Shown here: positions 55,636 through 62,914 of the stretch, one piece after another | How positions within the stretch are numbered: position 1 is the stretch's first letter | How the letters are laid out: the number at the start of each line of letters is the position of its first letter | From: Leifsonia shinshuensis | Lineage (GTDB): Bacteria; Actinomycetota; Actinomycetes; Actinomycetales; Microbacteriaceae | Length of the DNA: 64,000 nucleotides | Reading direction: 5' to 3' | Assembly (NCBI RefSeq): GCF_031456835.1 | Contig: NZ_JAVDVK010000001.1 | Coordinates: 186,001 to 250,000, forward strand | Position numbers and translations under genes: made by a program | Notes under the pieces: model-generated | What the model saw: only the letters and a program-made list of their open reading frames with translations | Database searches by the model: none | Told to the model about the DNA's origin: nothing

Positions 55636-56555
55636 CCGGAAGCGGCCTCATCCTGATCGACAAGCCCGACGGGATGACGAGTCACGACGTCGTCGCGCGC
55701 GTGCGGAAGGCGGCCGGAACGCGCAAGGTCGGCCACGCCGGCACGCTCGACCCGATGGCGACCGGGCTGCTCATCGTCGGGGTCAACTCCTCCACGCGCC
55801 TGCTCACCTACATCGTCGGGGCCGACAAGGAGTACCTGGCGACCATCCGTCTGGGCGCGGCGTCCACGACCGACGACGCCGAGGGCGAGCTGCTTCCGCC
55901 CGCGACCACGGAGGAGTTGGATGCCGTGAGCGGCGAGGCGATCGCCACGGGCATCCTCGCGCTCACCGGCGAGATCGAGCAGGTGCCGAGCTCGGTGAGC
56001 GCCATCAAGGTGGACGGCAAGCGCGCCTACGCCCGCGTGCGCGCGGGGGAGCAGGTCGAGCTGAAGGCGCGGGCCGTCACGGTCGCCGAGTTCGAACTGC
56101 TCGAGACGCGGCGCGGTGAGGGCTTCATCGACCTGGATGTGCGGGTCGTCTGCTCGTCGGGAACGTACATCCGCTCGCTGGCCCGCGATCTCGGAGCCGC
56201 CCTCGACGTGGGTGGGCACCTGACCGCGCTCCGCCGCACCCGCATCGGCGCCTTCTCGGTTCAGGATGCGCACGAGCTGACCGGACTCGACGCGCAGGCC
56301 GCGCTGATCCCGGCGGTCGAGGCGGCCACCCGGCTGTTCGAGCGGCTCGACCTCACCGAGCAGCAGGCCATCGACCTGACCCACGGCCGCCGCATCCACC
56401 TCGCCGACCGGGAGGGCCCGGGCGGGGAGCCGGTCGCGGCCGTCGCCCCGAGCGGCGCGCTCGTCGGGCTGGTCGAATTCCGCGGAAAGGAAGCCAGGAC
56501 GCTCGTGAACTTCCCCACGGACGAAGCCGTCGCGCCGTCGGAGGGCAGCGCATGA
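55632..56555 (+). CDS. truB: tRNA pseudouridine-55 synthase
   Basis: Makes the T-loop pseudouridine 55 of tRNAs. The 307-residue protein has LILIDKPDGMTSHDVV, the catalytic aspartate in GHAGTLDPMATGLL (about residues 36-49), YLATIRLGAASTTDDAEG and CSSGTYIRSLARDLG. ATG 55632 overlaps the TetR stop, and the next small membrane gene overlaps its own stop, so the tetR-truB-membrane protein genes are coupled. Confidence 0.96.
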   Translation: MTGSGLILIDKPDGMTSHDVVARVRKAAGTRKVGHAGTLDPMATGLLIVGVNSSTRLLTYIVGADKEYLATIRLGAASTTDDAEGELLPPATTEELDAVSGEAIATGILALTGEIEQVPSSVSAIKVDGKRAYARVRAGEQVELKARAVTVAEFELLETRRGEGFIDLDVRVVCSSGTYIRSLARDLGAALDVGGHLTALRRTRIGAFSVQDAHELTGLDAQAALIPAVEAATRLFERLDLTEQQAIDLTHGRRIHLADREGPGGEPVAAVAPSGALVGLVEFRGKEARTLVNFPTDEAVAPSEGSA

Positions 56556-56920
56556 TCGACTGGTTCACCACGGTGCAGGTCGTCGTGGCCTGCGCCGCGG
56601 GCATCCTGTGCGTGGTGCTCGGCCTCATCGGCCGGGTGCCGGGCGACCTCAGCATGGGGGCGGTCGCACTCGTCGAGCTGCTGCTGCTCGTGCAGCTGGT
56701 GATCGCGATCATCGCGCCGGCGGTGGGCAACTCGCCCTCCGGGAGCCTGGCCGAGTTCTACATCTACCTGATCTCCGCGATCATCCTGCCCCTGGCGGGC
56801 GGGTTCTGGGCGCTGATCGAGCGGAACCGCTGGAGCACCGTCATCCTGGGCGGTGTCTGCCTGGCGATCGCCGTCATGGTCTACCGGATGGGGCAGATCT
56901 GGTTCGTGCAGGGCGCCTGA
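56552..56920 (+). CDS. small membrane protein (122 residues), unknown function
   Basis: Four hydrophobic segments: about residues 5-25 (VQVVVACAAGILCVVLGLIG), 33-52 ([21 protein letters not shown]), 65-87 and 95-115. This is the layout of small four-helix actinobacterial membrane proteins often found beside truB/ribF, but I recognise no functional motif. ATG 56552 overlaps the truB stop by four bases. Confidence 0.75.
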   Translation: MIDWFTTVQVVVACAAGILCVVLGLIGRVPGDLSMGAVALVELLLLVQLVIAIIAPAVGNSPSGSLAEFYIYLISAIILPLAGGFWALIERNRWSTVILGGVCLAIAVMVYRMGQIWFVQGA

Positions 56921-56937
56921 GGTCCCCTCGCGGCAAA

Positions 56938-56943
56938 TAGAAT
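56938..56943 (+). promoter_or_regulatory. -10 hexamer TAGAAT before the second membrane protein
   Basis: TAGAAT ends seven bases before ATG 56951; leaderless spacing. Confidence 0.5.
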
Positions 56944-56950
56944 CGAAGCG

Positions 56951-57424
56951 ATGTCCCACCACACCACGTCAACGCGCACGAACTCCGAGCCCGCCGCCCC
57001 GAGGCGGCGCATGTCGGGGGTCGGCCGGGTGCTCGTCTTCGTCTACGGCATCCTTGCGCTGGCGGCGACCGGACGCAGTGTGTTCCAGATCATCGACCGC
57101 TTCCACGAGGCGCCCGTGGCGTTCACGCTGTCCGCTCTGTCGGCGCTCGTCTACATCGTCGCGACCGTGGCGCTCGTCGCCCCGGGCCGCGTCTGGTACC
57201 GCGTCGCGTGGATCACGATCAGCTTCGAGCTCGCGGGCGTGCTGGTGATCGGCACGCTGAGCCTGTTCGCGCCCGAAGCGCTCGGCCTGCACGACATCGA
57301 CCCGTTCGGGCGCGACGCCACGGTGTGGTCGGTGTACGGGATGGGTTACCTCTTCATCCCACTGGTGCTGCCCATCCTCGGCCTCCTCTGGCTGCGCGCG
57401 CACCGTCCGGGAGCGGCGTCGTGA
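56951..57424 (+). CDS. membrane protein (157 residues), unknown function
   Basis: Polar N-terminus of about 24 residues, then four hydrophobic segments (VGRVLVFVYGILALAATG, FTLSALSALVYIVATVALVA, ITISFELAGVLVIGTLSLF, MGYLFIPLVLPILGLLWL). The spacing and the conserved-looking YGMGYLFIPLVLPILGL end suggest a compact four-helix protein. Its stop overlaps the ribF GTG (GTGA), so it is coupled to riboflavin kinase; a flavin or nucleotide link is speculation. Confidence 0.75.
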   Translation: MSHHTTSTRTNSEPAAPRRRMSGVGRVLVFVYGILALAATGRSVFQIIDRFHEAPVAFTLSALSALVYIVATVALVAPGRVWYRVAWITISFELAGVLVIGTLSLFAPEALGLHDIDPFGRDATVWSVYGMGYLFIPLVLPILGLLWLRAHRPGAAS

Positions 57425-58434
57425 GGGTCTTCCACGAGGTCGCCGAGATCCCGGACGGCTGGGGGCCCAGCGCGGTCACGATCGGCAAGTTCGACGGCGT
57501 CCACACCGGGCACCGCGCGGTGATCGACCGGCTGCGGGCGGTGGCCGCCGAGCGCGGGCTGGTGTCGACGGTCATCACCTTCGACCGCAACCCGCTCGAG
57601 GTGCTCGCGCCCGAGAAGTGCCCGGCATCGCTGGTCAGCAACGCCCAGAAGCTCGACCTGCTGGCCGCGACGGGCGTCGACGCGACGCTCATGGTGACGT
57701 TCGACCGCGCCCTCGCTTCGCTTGCGCCGGACGCGTTCGTGCACCACATCCTCGTCGACCGGCTGCACGCTGCGGCGGTGCTCGTCGGCAGCGACTTCCG
57801 CTTCGGCGCCCGTGGGGCCGGCGACGTGGACATGCTGCGCCGGCTGGGCGAGACGTACGGCTTCTCGGTCGAGCTCATCGACGACGTGCGCCCCGAGCAC
57901 GGCCGCCGGGTGTCGTCCACGTGGATCCGCGAACTGCTCGCCGACGGCGACGTCGGCCATGCCACGCAGCTGCTCGGGTCGGCGCCGACCGTGCGCGGGC
58001 TCGTCGTGCACGGGGCCGCGCGGGGACGCGAACTCGGCTTCCCGACCGCGAACCTGTCCCCGGAGTCGGAGGGCCTCATCCCGGCCGACGGCGTCTACGC
58101 GGGCTGGTTGACGGATGCCGGCCGGCGCTATCCGGCCGCGATCTCCGTCGGCAACAACCCGACGTTCGAGGGCGTGCCGCACAAGCAGGTCGAGGCCTAC
58201 GTGCTCGACCGCGAGCTGGACCTGTACGACCACACCGTCGAGGTGTCGTTCGTGCAGCGCATCCGCGGGATGGTCGCCTACACCGGCATCGAGCCGCTCA
58301 TCGCGCAGATCGCGGACGACGTGGAGCAGGCCCGCCGCATCCTTGGGACGGGGACGGGGACGGGGACCGGCGCCGGCACGACGGGCAGCGCTCCCGCCGC
58401 CGACGAGGCCGCGGCCGCGGGCGAGCCCTCCTGA
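57421..58434 (+). CDS. ribF: bifunctional riboflavin kinase/FAD synthetase
   Basis: Converts riboflavin to FMN and FMN to FAD. The 337-residue protein has the N-terminal adenylyltransferase with TIGKFDGVHTGHRAVIDRL (HxGH-type motif), GSDFRFGARGAGD and RRVSSTWIRELL. The C-terminal riboflavin kinase domain has GRELGFPTANL and VSVGNNPTFEG. The tail contains Gly-Thr repeats (GTGTGTGTGAG) from a short tandem repeat at about 58347-58371. GTG 57421 overlaps the previous stop; its own stop overlaps the MFS start (TGATG). Confidence 0.96.
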   Translation: MRVFHEVAEIPDGWGPSAVTIGKFDGVHTGHRAVIDRLRAVAAERGLVSTVITFDRNPLEVLAPEKCPASLVSNAQKLDLLAATGVDATLMVTFDRALASLAPDAFVHHILVDRLHAAAVLVGSDFRFGARGAGDVDMLRRLGETYGFSVELIDDVRPEHGRRVSSTWIRELLADGDVGHATQLLGSAPTVRGLVVHGAARGRELGFPTANLSPESEGLIPADGVYAGWLTDAGRRYPAAISVGNNPTFEGVPHKQVEAYVLDRELDLYDHTVEVSFVQRIRGMVAYTGIEPLIAQIADDVEQARRILGTGTGTGTGAGTTGSAPAADEAAAAGEPS

Positions 58435-59666
58435 TGGCGGACGCCTCCGCCGACGCCTCCGCGACTGCCGTCGCACGGCCGCTCTGGCACGGTCGCGCGA
58501 TCGCGCTGGTCGGCATCCTGCTGGTGGCGGCGAACCTGCGCACGGCCGTGGCCGCGCTGTCGCCGATCTTCGCCGAGATCCGCGCCGACTTCCCCGTCTC
58601 CAGCATCGGCGTCGGGCTGCTCGGGATGCTGCCGCCGGTGTGCTTCGCCCTGTTCGGGCTGATCGCCCCGTCCTTCACCCGCCGGCTCAGCCTCGAGGCG
58701 GTTGTGGTGCTCGCCCTCGGCGTGATGGTGATCGGGCATCTCCTCCGCGCCGCGGCGCCCTCCTTCGTCGTGCTCGCCATCGGCTCGGCCGTGACCTTCG
58801 CGGGGATGGGCGTGGGGAACGTCCTGCTGCCGCCGCTCGTGAAGCGCTACTTCCCGGACCGCATCGGGCTGGTGACCTCGCTATACGCGACCGTCATGTC
58901 GGTGTCCACGCTGCTGCCTCCGCTGATCGCCGTGCCCGTCGCGGACGCGGCCGGATGGCATGTCTCGGTGGGGATGTGGGGTGTCGTCAGCCTGCTGGCG
59001 GTGTTGCCGTGGCTGCGCATCCTGATCACCAAGCGTCCGGCGCACCCGGACAGCGACGCGGAGGTGGAGACCGCGCAGCCGGCCATGCAGGGCCGTGTCT
59101 GGCACGCACCCCTGGCATGGGCGCTGGCGGTCATCTTCGCGGTGTCGAGCCTCAACGCGTACGCCATGTTCGCGTGGCTGCCGCAGATCCTGCACGACGT
59201 CGCGGGCGTGCCCCCGGCGGAGGCGGGAGCCCTGCTCTCGGTGTATGCCGGGATGGGCATACCGGCCGGACTGCTGGTGCCACTGCTCGCCGCGCGGATG
59301 CGGAACGTGGCCCTGCTGATCTACGCAGGCGTCGCGTTCTTCATCATCGGGTACCTGGGCCTCATCCTCGTGCCCGGCACGGCGACGTGGCTGTGGGTGG
59401 CGTTCGCGGGTCTCGGCCCGCTGCTGTTCCCGCTCTGCCTGGTGCTCATCAACGTGCGGACCCGCACCCACGCCGGATCGGTCGCGCTCAGCGGCTTCAC
59501 CCAGGGACTCGGCTACACGCTCGGCGCGCTCGGCCCCCTGGCCGTCGGCGTGCTGCACCAGTTGACCGACTCCTGGACCCTGGCCCTGGCCGTCCTCACG
59601 GCCACCGCTCTCGCCGCCGCCGCAGCCGGCGCCGTCGCCGCCCGCCCCCGCTACCTGGAGGACTGA
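58434..59666 (+). CDS. MFS transporter, CynX/NimT family
   Basis: A 410-residue permease with twelve helices. The N-terminal ALVGILLVAANLRTAVAALSPIFAEIRADF is the hallmark of the CynX/NimT (cyanate or 2-nitroimidazole transporter) group. Other landmarks are VGLLGMLPPVCFALFGLIAP and GNVLLPPLVKRYFPDRIGLVTSLYAT. Start overlaps the ribF stop (TGATG). A long imperfect hairpin follows. Substrate unknown; coupling to ribF might hint at a cofactor-linked substrate, which is inference only. Confidence 0.88.
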   Translation: MADASADASATAVARPLWHGRAIALVGILLVAANLRTAVAALSPIFAEIRADFPVSSIGVGLLGMLPPVCFALFGLIAPSFTRRLSLEAVVVLALGVMVIGHLLRAAAPSFVVLAIGSAVTFAGMGVGNVLLPPLVKRYFPDRIGLVTSLYATVMSVSTLLPPLIAVPVADAAGWHVSVGMWGVVSLLAVLPWLRILITKRPAHPDSDAEVETAQPAMQGRVWHAPLAWALAVIFAVSSLNAYAMFAWLPQILHDVAGVPPAEAGALLSVYAGMGIPAGLLVPLLAARMRNVALLIYAGVAFFIIGYLGLILVPGTATWLWVAFAGLGPLLFPLCLVLINVRTRTHAGSVALSGFTQGLGYTLGALGPLAVGVLHQLTDSWTLALAVLTATALAAAAAGAVAARPRYLED

Positions 59667-59667
59667 C

Positions 59668-59750
59668 CCTCCCCACCATCGCTTCCTCACTTCCTCCGCG
59701 ATTTCAGTCCCGAAACGCGGACTAAGTGAGGAACAGATGGCTAGGGGAGG
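59668..59750. repeat. long imperfect inverted repeat between convergent genes
   Basis: The left arm CCTCCCC..CCATC..TTCCTCACTT..TCCGCG (59668-59700) recurs inverted at 59715-59750 with scattered mismatches. The right arm contains the stop codon of the ROK gene. It is a different sequence from the two palindromes at 17.4 and 22.9 kb but sits in the same kind of convergent junction. Confidence 0.75.
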
Positions 59751-60721
59751 AGGTGGGCGCGGTGGATGAGGGCGGCGGCTCCGATGAGGGGGCCCTCGGA
59801 CGAGAGGGCGGAGGGGACGATGCGGACCTTGCGCACGAACGGGAAGTAGTGGTGCTCGATCACGGTGCGCATGTGGTCGAAGAGGTCGGGCGTCGAGTGC
59901 GAGAAGCCGCCGCCGATCGCCACCAGCTCCAGGTCGAGCAGTGCCGTCGCCGACGCGATCGCGCGTCCGACCGCCTCGCCGGTGCGGGCGATCGCCTCGC
60001 GGGCGACGAGGTCGCCGGCGGCGTAGGCGGCGGCCAGCTCCTCGCCGGTCGCGCCCTCGAAGCCGTGCTGGCGCGCCCACGCCACGGTGTGCGGGCCGGA
60101 GGCCATCGCCTCCAGCGCGTACGGGTTGCCGAAGGTGTCCTCACCCCGCAGTGCTTTTCCGCCGAAGGTGGCGCCGACCTCGACGTGGCCGATGTGGCCG
60201 GCGTTGCCGGTCGGACCGGTGATCACGCGGCCGCCGACGATGAGGCCGCCGCCGATGCCGGTCGAGATGACCATCCCCATGACATTGTCGACGCCCTGCG
60301 CGGCGCCCACCCAGTGCTCCGCCATCGTGATGGCGACGCCGTCCATCTCGAGCACCACCGGCACGTCGAGCCCGAGTTCGGCGGCGACCGAGGCGACGTA
60401 GTCGCGCATCGGGTAGTCGCGCCAGTGCGGGACGTTCAGCGGCGACACGAGCCCCCGCGCGCGGTCGATCGGTCCGGCGCTGCCGATGCCGACGCCGACG
60501 ATCCGCGCCCCGTCCGGGAGGGATGCCGCGGCCGCGCGCACGACGCCGCCGACCGAGTCCTCCAGCTCCGGGACGGTGGCGTTCCGTCCGGTCGGGCGGC
60601 GGTGGCGGGAGCCCTCGACGAGGCGGCCGTCGGTGTCGACGAGGGCGGCCTCGACCTTCGTCCCGCCGAAGTCGACGGCGAGGGCGTAGGCGCGGGCGGA
60701 GGCGGTGGGGTCTGTGGGCAC
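59741..60721 (-). CDS. ROK-family sugar kinase
   Basis: A 326-residue ROK protein without a DNA-binding domain, so an enzyme. It has the phosphate-1 motif AVDFGGTKVEAALVD, GIGSAGPID, EMDGVAITMAEHW, ISTGIGGGLIVGG and a histidine metal site in NAGHIGHVEVG. The usual ROK zinc-cysteine cluster after the histidine is missing (GATFGGKAL), so it may bind no zinc. GTG 60721 is chosen because TATCGT lies six bases upstream; ATG 60754 is possible but sits inside a palindrome. Divergent from a SorC regulator. Confidence 0.88.
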   Translation of the reverse strand: MPTDPTASARAYALAVDFGGTKVEAALVDTDGRLVEGSRHRRPTGRNATVPELEDSVGGVVRAAAASLPDGARIVGVGIGSAGPIDRARGLVSPLNVPHWRDYPMRDYVASVAAELGLDVPVVLEMDGVAITMAEHWVGAAQGVDNVMGMVISTGIGGGLIVGGRVITGPTGNAGHIGHVEVGATFGGKALRGEDTFGNPYALEAMASGPHTVAWARQHGFEGATGEELAAAYAAGDLVAREAIARTGEAVGRAIASATALLDLELVAIGGGFSHSTPDLFDHMRTVIEHHYFPFVRKVRIVPSALSSEGPLIGAAALIHRAHLLP

Positions 60722-60747
60722 GACCCAACGATAAACGAAACGCGCTG

Positions 60748-60761
60748 TGCTCATTTGAGCA
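60748..60761. promoter_or_regulatory. palindromic operator between ROK and SorC genes
   Basis: TGCTCA-TT-TGAGCA is a perfect 6+2+6 palindrome. It lies between TATCGT (60733-60728, minus, for the ROK gene) and TAAGCT (60800-60805, plus, for the regulator). A TTGCTC half-site recurs at about 60777. It is the best candidate for the binding site of the divergently encoded SorC/DeoR-type regulator. Confidence 0.6.
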
Positions 60762-60811
60762 GCTACCACGCACATGTTGCTCGTGTGCGCGACGCTTCCT
60801 AAGCTGGACGG

Positions 60812-61816
60812 GTGGCCCTGAACGATTCCGACGAGATCCTCGCCGTCAAAGCCGCAGAGCTCTACTACGAGGCCGGCAAGACGCAGGACGAGATCGGCGT
60901 CGCGCTCAACGTGTCCCGCTGGAAGGTGGGGCGGCTGCTGGTCGCGGCGCGCGAGCACGGCTTCGTCCGCATCGAGATCGTGCACCCGAGCGCCCGCCGC
61001 TTCTCGCTGGAGCGCGAGCTGTGCGGCTTCTACGGGCTGACCGACGCGGTGGTCGTCCCCGCGGCCGACTCCGACGCCGAAGTCCAGGGACGTGTCGCAC
61101 AGGCCGCCGCCGACTACCTGACGACCCTCCGCCCCGTGCCGCGCACGCTCGGCGTCAGCTGGGGCCGCACCCTGCACGCCGTGGCCGCGCGCCTCCGCCC
61201 GGGCTGGGCCGTCGGCGTCAACCCGGTCCAGATCAACGGGAGCGTGTCGTCCACCCGGCAGGCCACCGCCGCCGCCGACACCGCCGTCGTCATCGCGCGC
61301 AAGGCGCAGGGCACCGCGACACTCCTGCCCAGCCCCGCGATCTTCGAGCACGCCGCCACCCGCCGCGCCATCGAGGCCGACCGCTCGGTGCAGAGCGTCC
61401 TCGAGCTCGCCCGCAGCGCCAACGCGTACCTGTTCAGCGCCGGCGTCGTCGACACCAGCTCGGTGCACGTGGACTCCGGCTACCTGTCCGTCGAGGATGT
61501 GTCCGCGCTCGCCGAGAAGGGCGCCGTCGGCGACGTGGTCGGCCGCTTCATCACGGACGACGGCCAGGTCGCCGACCCCGAGCTCAACTCGCGCACGCTG
61601 GGGCTCAGCCTCGACGAGCTGCGCGGCGCCCGCACCTCCATCGCCGTGATCGCCGGCGAGGCCAAGCACCGCGTGGCGCACGCCGTCGTCGCCAGCGGGC
61701 TGTGCACCATCCTGATCACCGACGAGGCGACCGCCAACGACCTGCTCGGCCGTTCCGCTCTGTCGGGACAGCCCGCGCCCACCGCTGCGACCGATTCGGC
61801 CGCGGCCCGGAACTGA
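60812..61816 (+). CDS. SorC/DeoR-family sugar-binding transcriptional regulator
   Basis: A 334-residue regulator: N-terminal helix-turn-helix (LAVKAAELYYEAGKTQDEIGVALNVSRWKVGRLLVAAREHGFVRIEI) and a C-terminal sugar-phosphate-binding SorC domain with LGVSWGRTLHAVA, SAGVVDTSS and VAGEAKHRVAHAVVASGLCTILITDE-type motifs. B. subtilis DeoR, of this family, senses deoxyribose-5-phosphate, fitting the deoC neighbour. GTG 60812 lies six bases after TAAGCT, so the mRNA is probably leaderless. Confidence 0.92.
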   Translation: MALNDSDEILAVKAAELYYEAGKTQDEIGVALNVSRWKVGRLLVAAREHGFVRIEIVHPSARRFSLERELCGFYGLTDAVVVPAADSDAEVQGRVAQAAADYLTTLRPVPRTLGVSWGRTLHAVAARLRPGWAVGVNPVQINGSVSSTRQATAAADTAVVIARKAQGTATLLPSPAIFEHAATRRAIEADRSVQSVLELARSANAYLFSAGVVDTSSVHVDSGYLSVEDVSALAEKGAVGDVVGRFITDDGQVADPELNSRTLGLSLDELRGARTSIAVIAGEAKHRVAHAVVASGLCTILITDEATANDLLGRSALSGQPAPTAATDSAAARN

Positions 61817-61841
61817 ACCCGGCACCACCATGGAGGAACAC

Positions 61842-62879
61842 GTGACCATCGAGACAACGCCGCCCGTGCGCACCCTCGCGCCCGCGGCCCGGGCCGTCGA
61901 GGTGCTCGGCGGCGACCTGACGGAGGGCTCCCTCCGCCGCTACCTGGGCGGCATCCCGGGTGTGGATGCGGTGGGCCTGGAGCAGCGCGCCGCCGGCCTC
62001 GGCACCCGCTCCATCAAGACGACCAGCAAGAAGTGGGCGCTCGACACCGTCATCGAGCTGATCGACCTGACGACGCTCGAGGGCGCGGATACGCCCGGCA
62101 AGGTGCGCTCGCTGGTGGCGAAGGCACTGGTGCCGGATGCGTCCGACCCGTCGACCCCGCGGCCCGCCGCGGTGTGCGTGTACGGCGACATGGTCCCGTA
62201 CGCGGTCGAGGCGCTGGGCGCCGCCCACGCCGGTGCCGTGCGTCGCGCCGGAGGCGATGGCGGCATCAACGTCGCGGCTGTCGCGACCGCGTTCCCGAGC
62301 GGACGCGCATCCCTCAAGGTCAAGCTCGCCGACACGGCGGACGCCGTGGCCGCCGGCGCGGACGAGATCGACATGGTCATCGACCGCGGCGCCTTCCTGT
62401 CCGGCCGCTACGGGCAGGTGTTCGACGAGATCGTCGCCGTCAAGGAGGCGTGCCGCCGCGAAGACGGCACCTACGCGCACCTGAAGGTGATCCTGGAGAC
62501 CGGCGAGCTGAACACGTACGACAACGTGCGCCGGGCATCCTGGCTGAGCATCCTGGCCGGCGGCGACTTCATCAAGACCTCCACCGGCAAGGTGTCGCCC
62601 GCGGCCACGCTGCCGGTGACGCTGCTGATGCTGGAGGTCGTGCGCGACTGGCACCGGCTGACGGGCGAGGAGATCGGTGTGAAGCCCGCCGGCGGCATCC
62701 GCTCCTCCAAGGACGCCATCAAGTACCTGGTCACCGTCGCCGAGACGGTCGGCGAGCACTGGCTGCAGCCGCACCTGTTCCGGTTCGGCGCGTCCAGCCT
62801 CCTCAACGACGTGCTGCTGCAGCGGCAGAAGCTGGCCACCGGCCACTACTCCGGCGCCGACTACGTGACGATCGACTGA
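61842..62879 (+). CDS. deoC: deoxyribose-phosphate aldolase
   Basis: Cleaves 2-deoxyribose-5-phosphate to acetaldehyde and glyceraldehyde-3-phosphate. The 345-residue class I aldolase is of the long type. It has VCVYGDMVPYAVEAL, VATAFPSGRASLKVKLADTADAVAAGADEIDMVIDRGAFLSG, and the Schiff-base lysine in GGDFIKTSTGKVSP (about residue 245), then VKPAGGIRSSKDA. GTG 61842 is chosen because GGAGG lies five bases upstream; ATG 61830 would put that site inside the gene. An aldehyde dehydrogenase gene follows after 35 bases. Confidence 0.95.
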   Translation: MTIETTPPVRTLAPAARAVEVLGGDLTEGSLRRYLGGIPGVDAVGLEQRAAGLGTRSIKTTSKKWALDTVIELIDLTTLEGADTPGKVRSLVAKALVPDASDPSTPRPAAVCVYGDMVPYAVEALGAAHAGAVRRAGGDGGINVAAVATAFPSGRASLKVKLADTADAVAAGADEIDMVIDRGAFLSGRYGQVFDEIVAVKEACRREDGTYAHLKVILETGELNTYDNVRRASWLSILAGGDFIKTSTGKVSPAATLPVTLLMLEVVRDWHRLTGEEIGVKPAGGIRSSKDAIKYLVTVAETVGEHWLQPHLFRFGASSLLNDVLLQRQKLATGHYSGADYVTID

Positions 62880-62914
62880 ACGACCCCGAGCCTGACAGAC
62901 AGAGAGCTGACACC

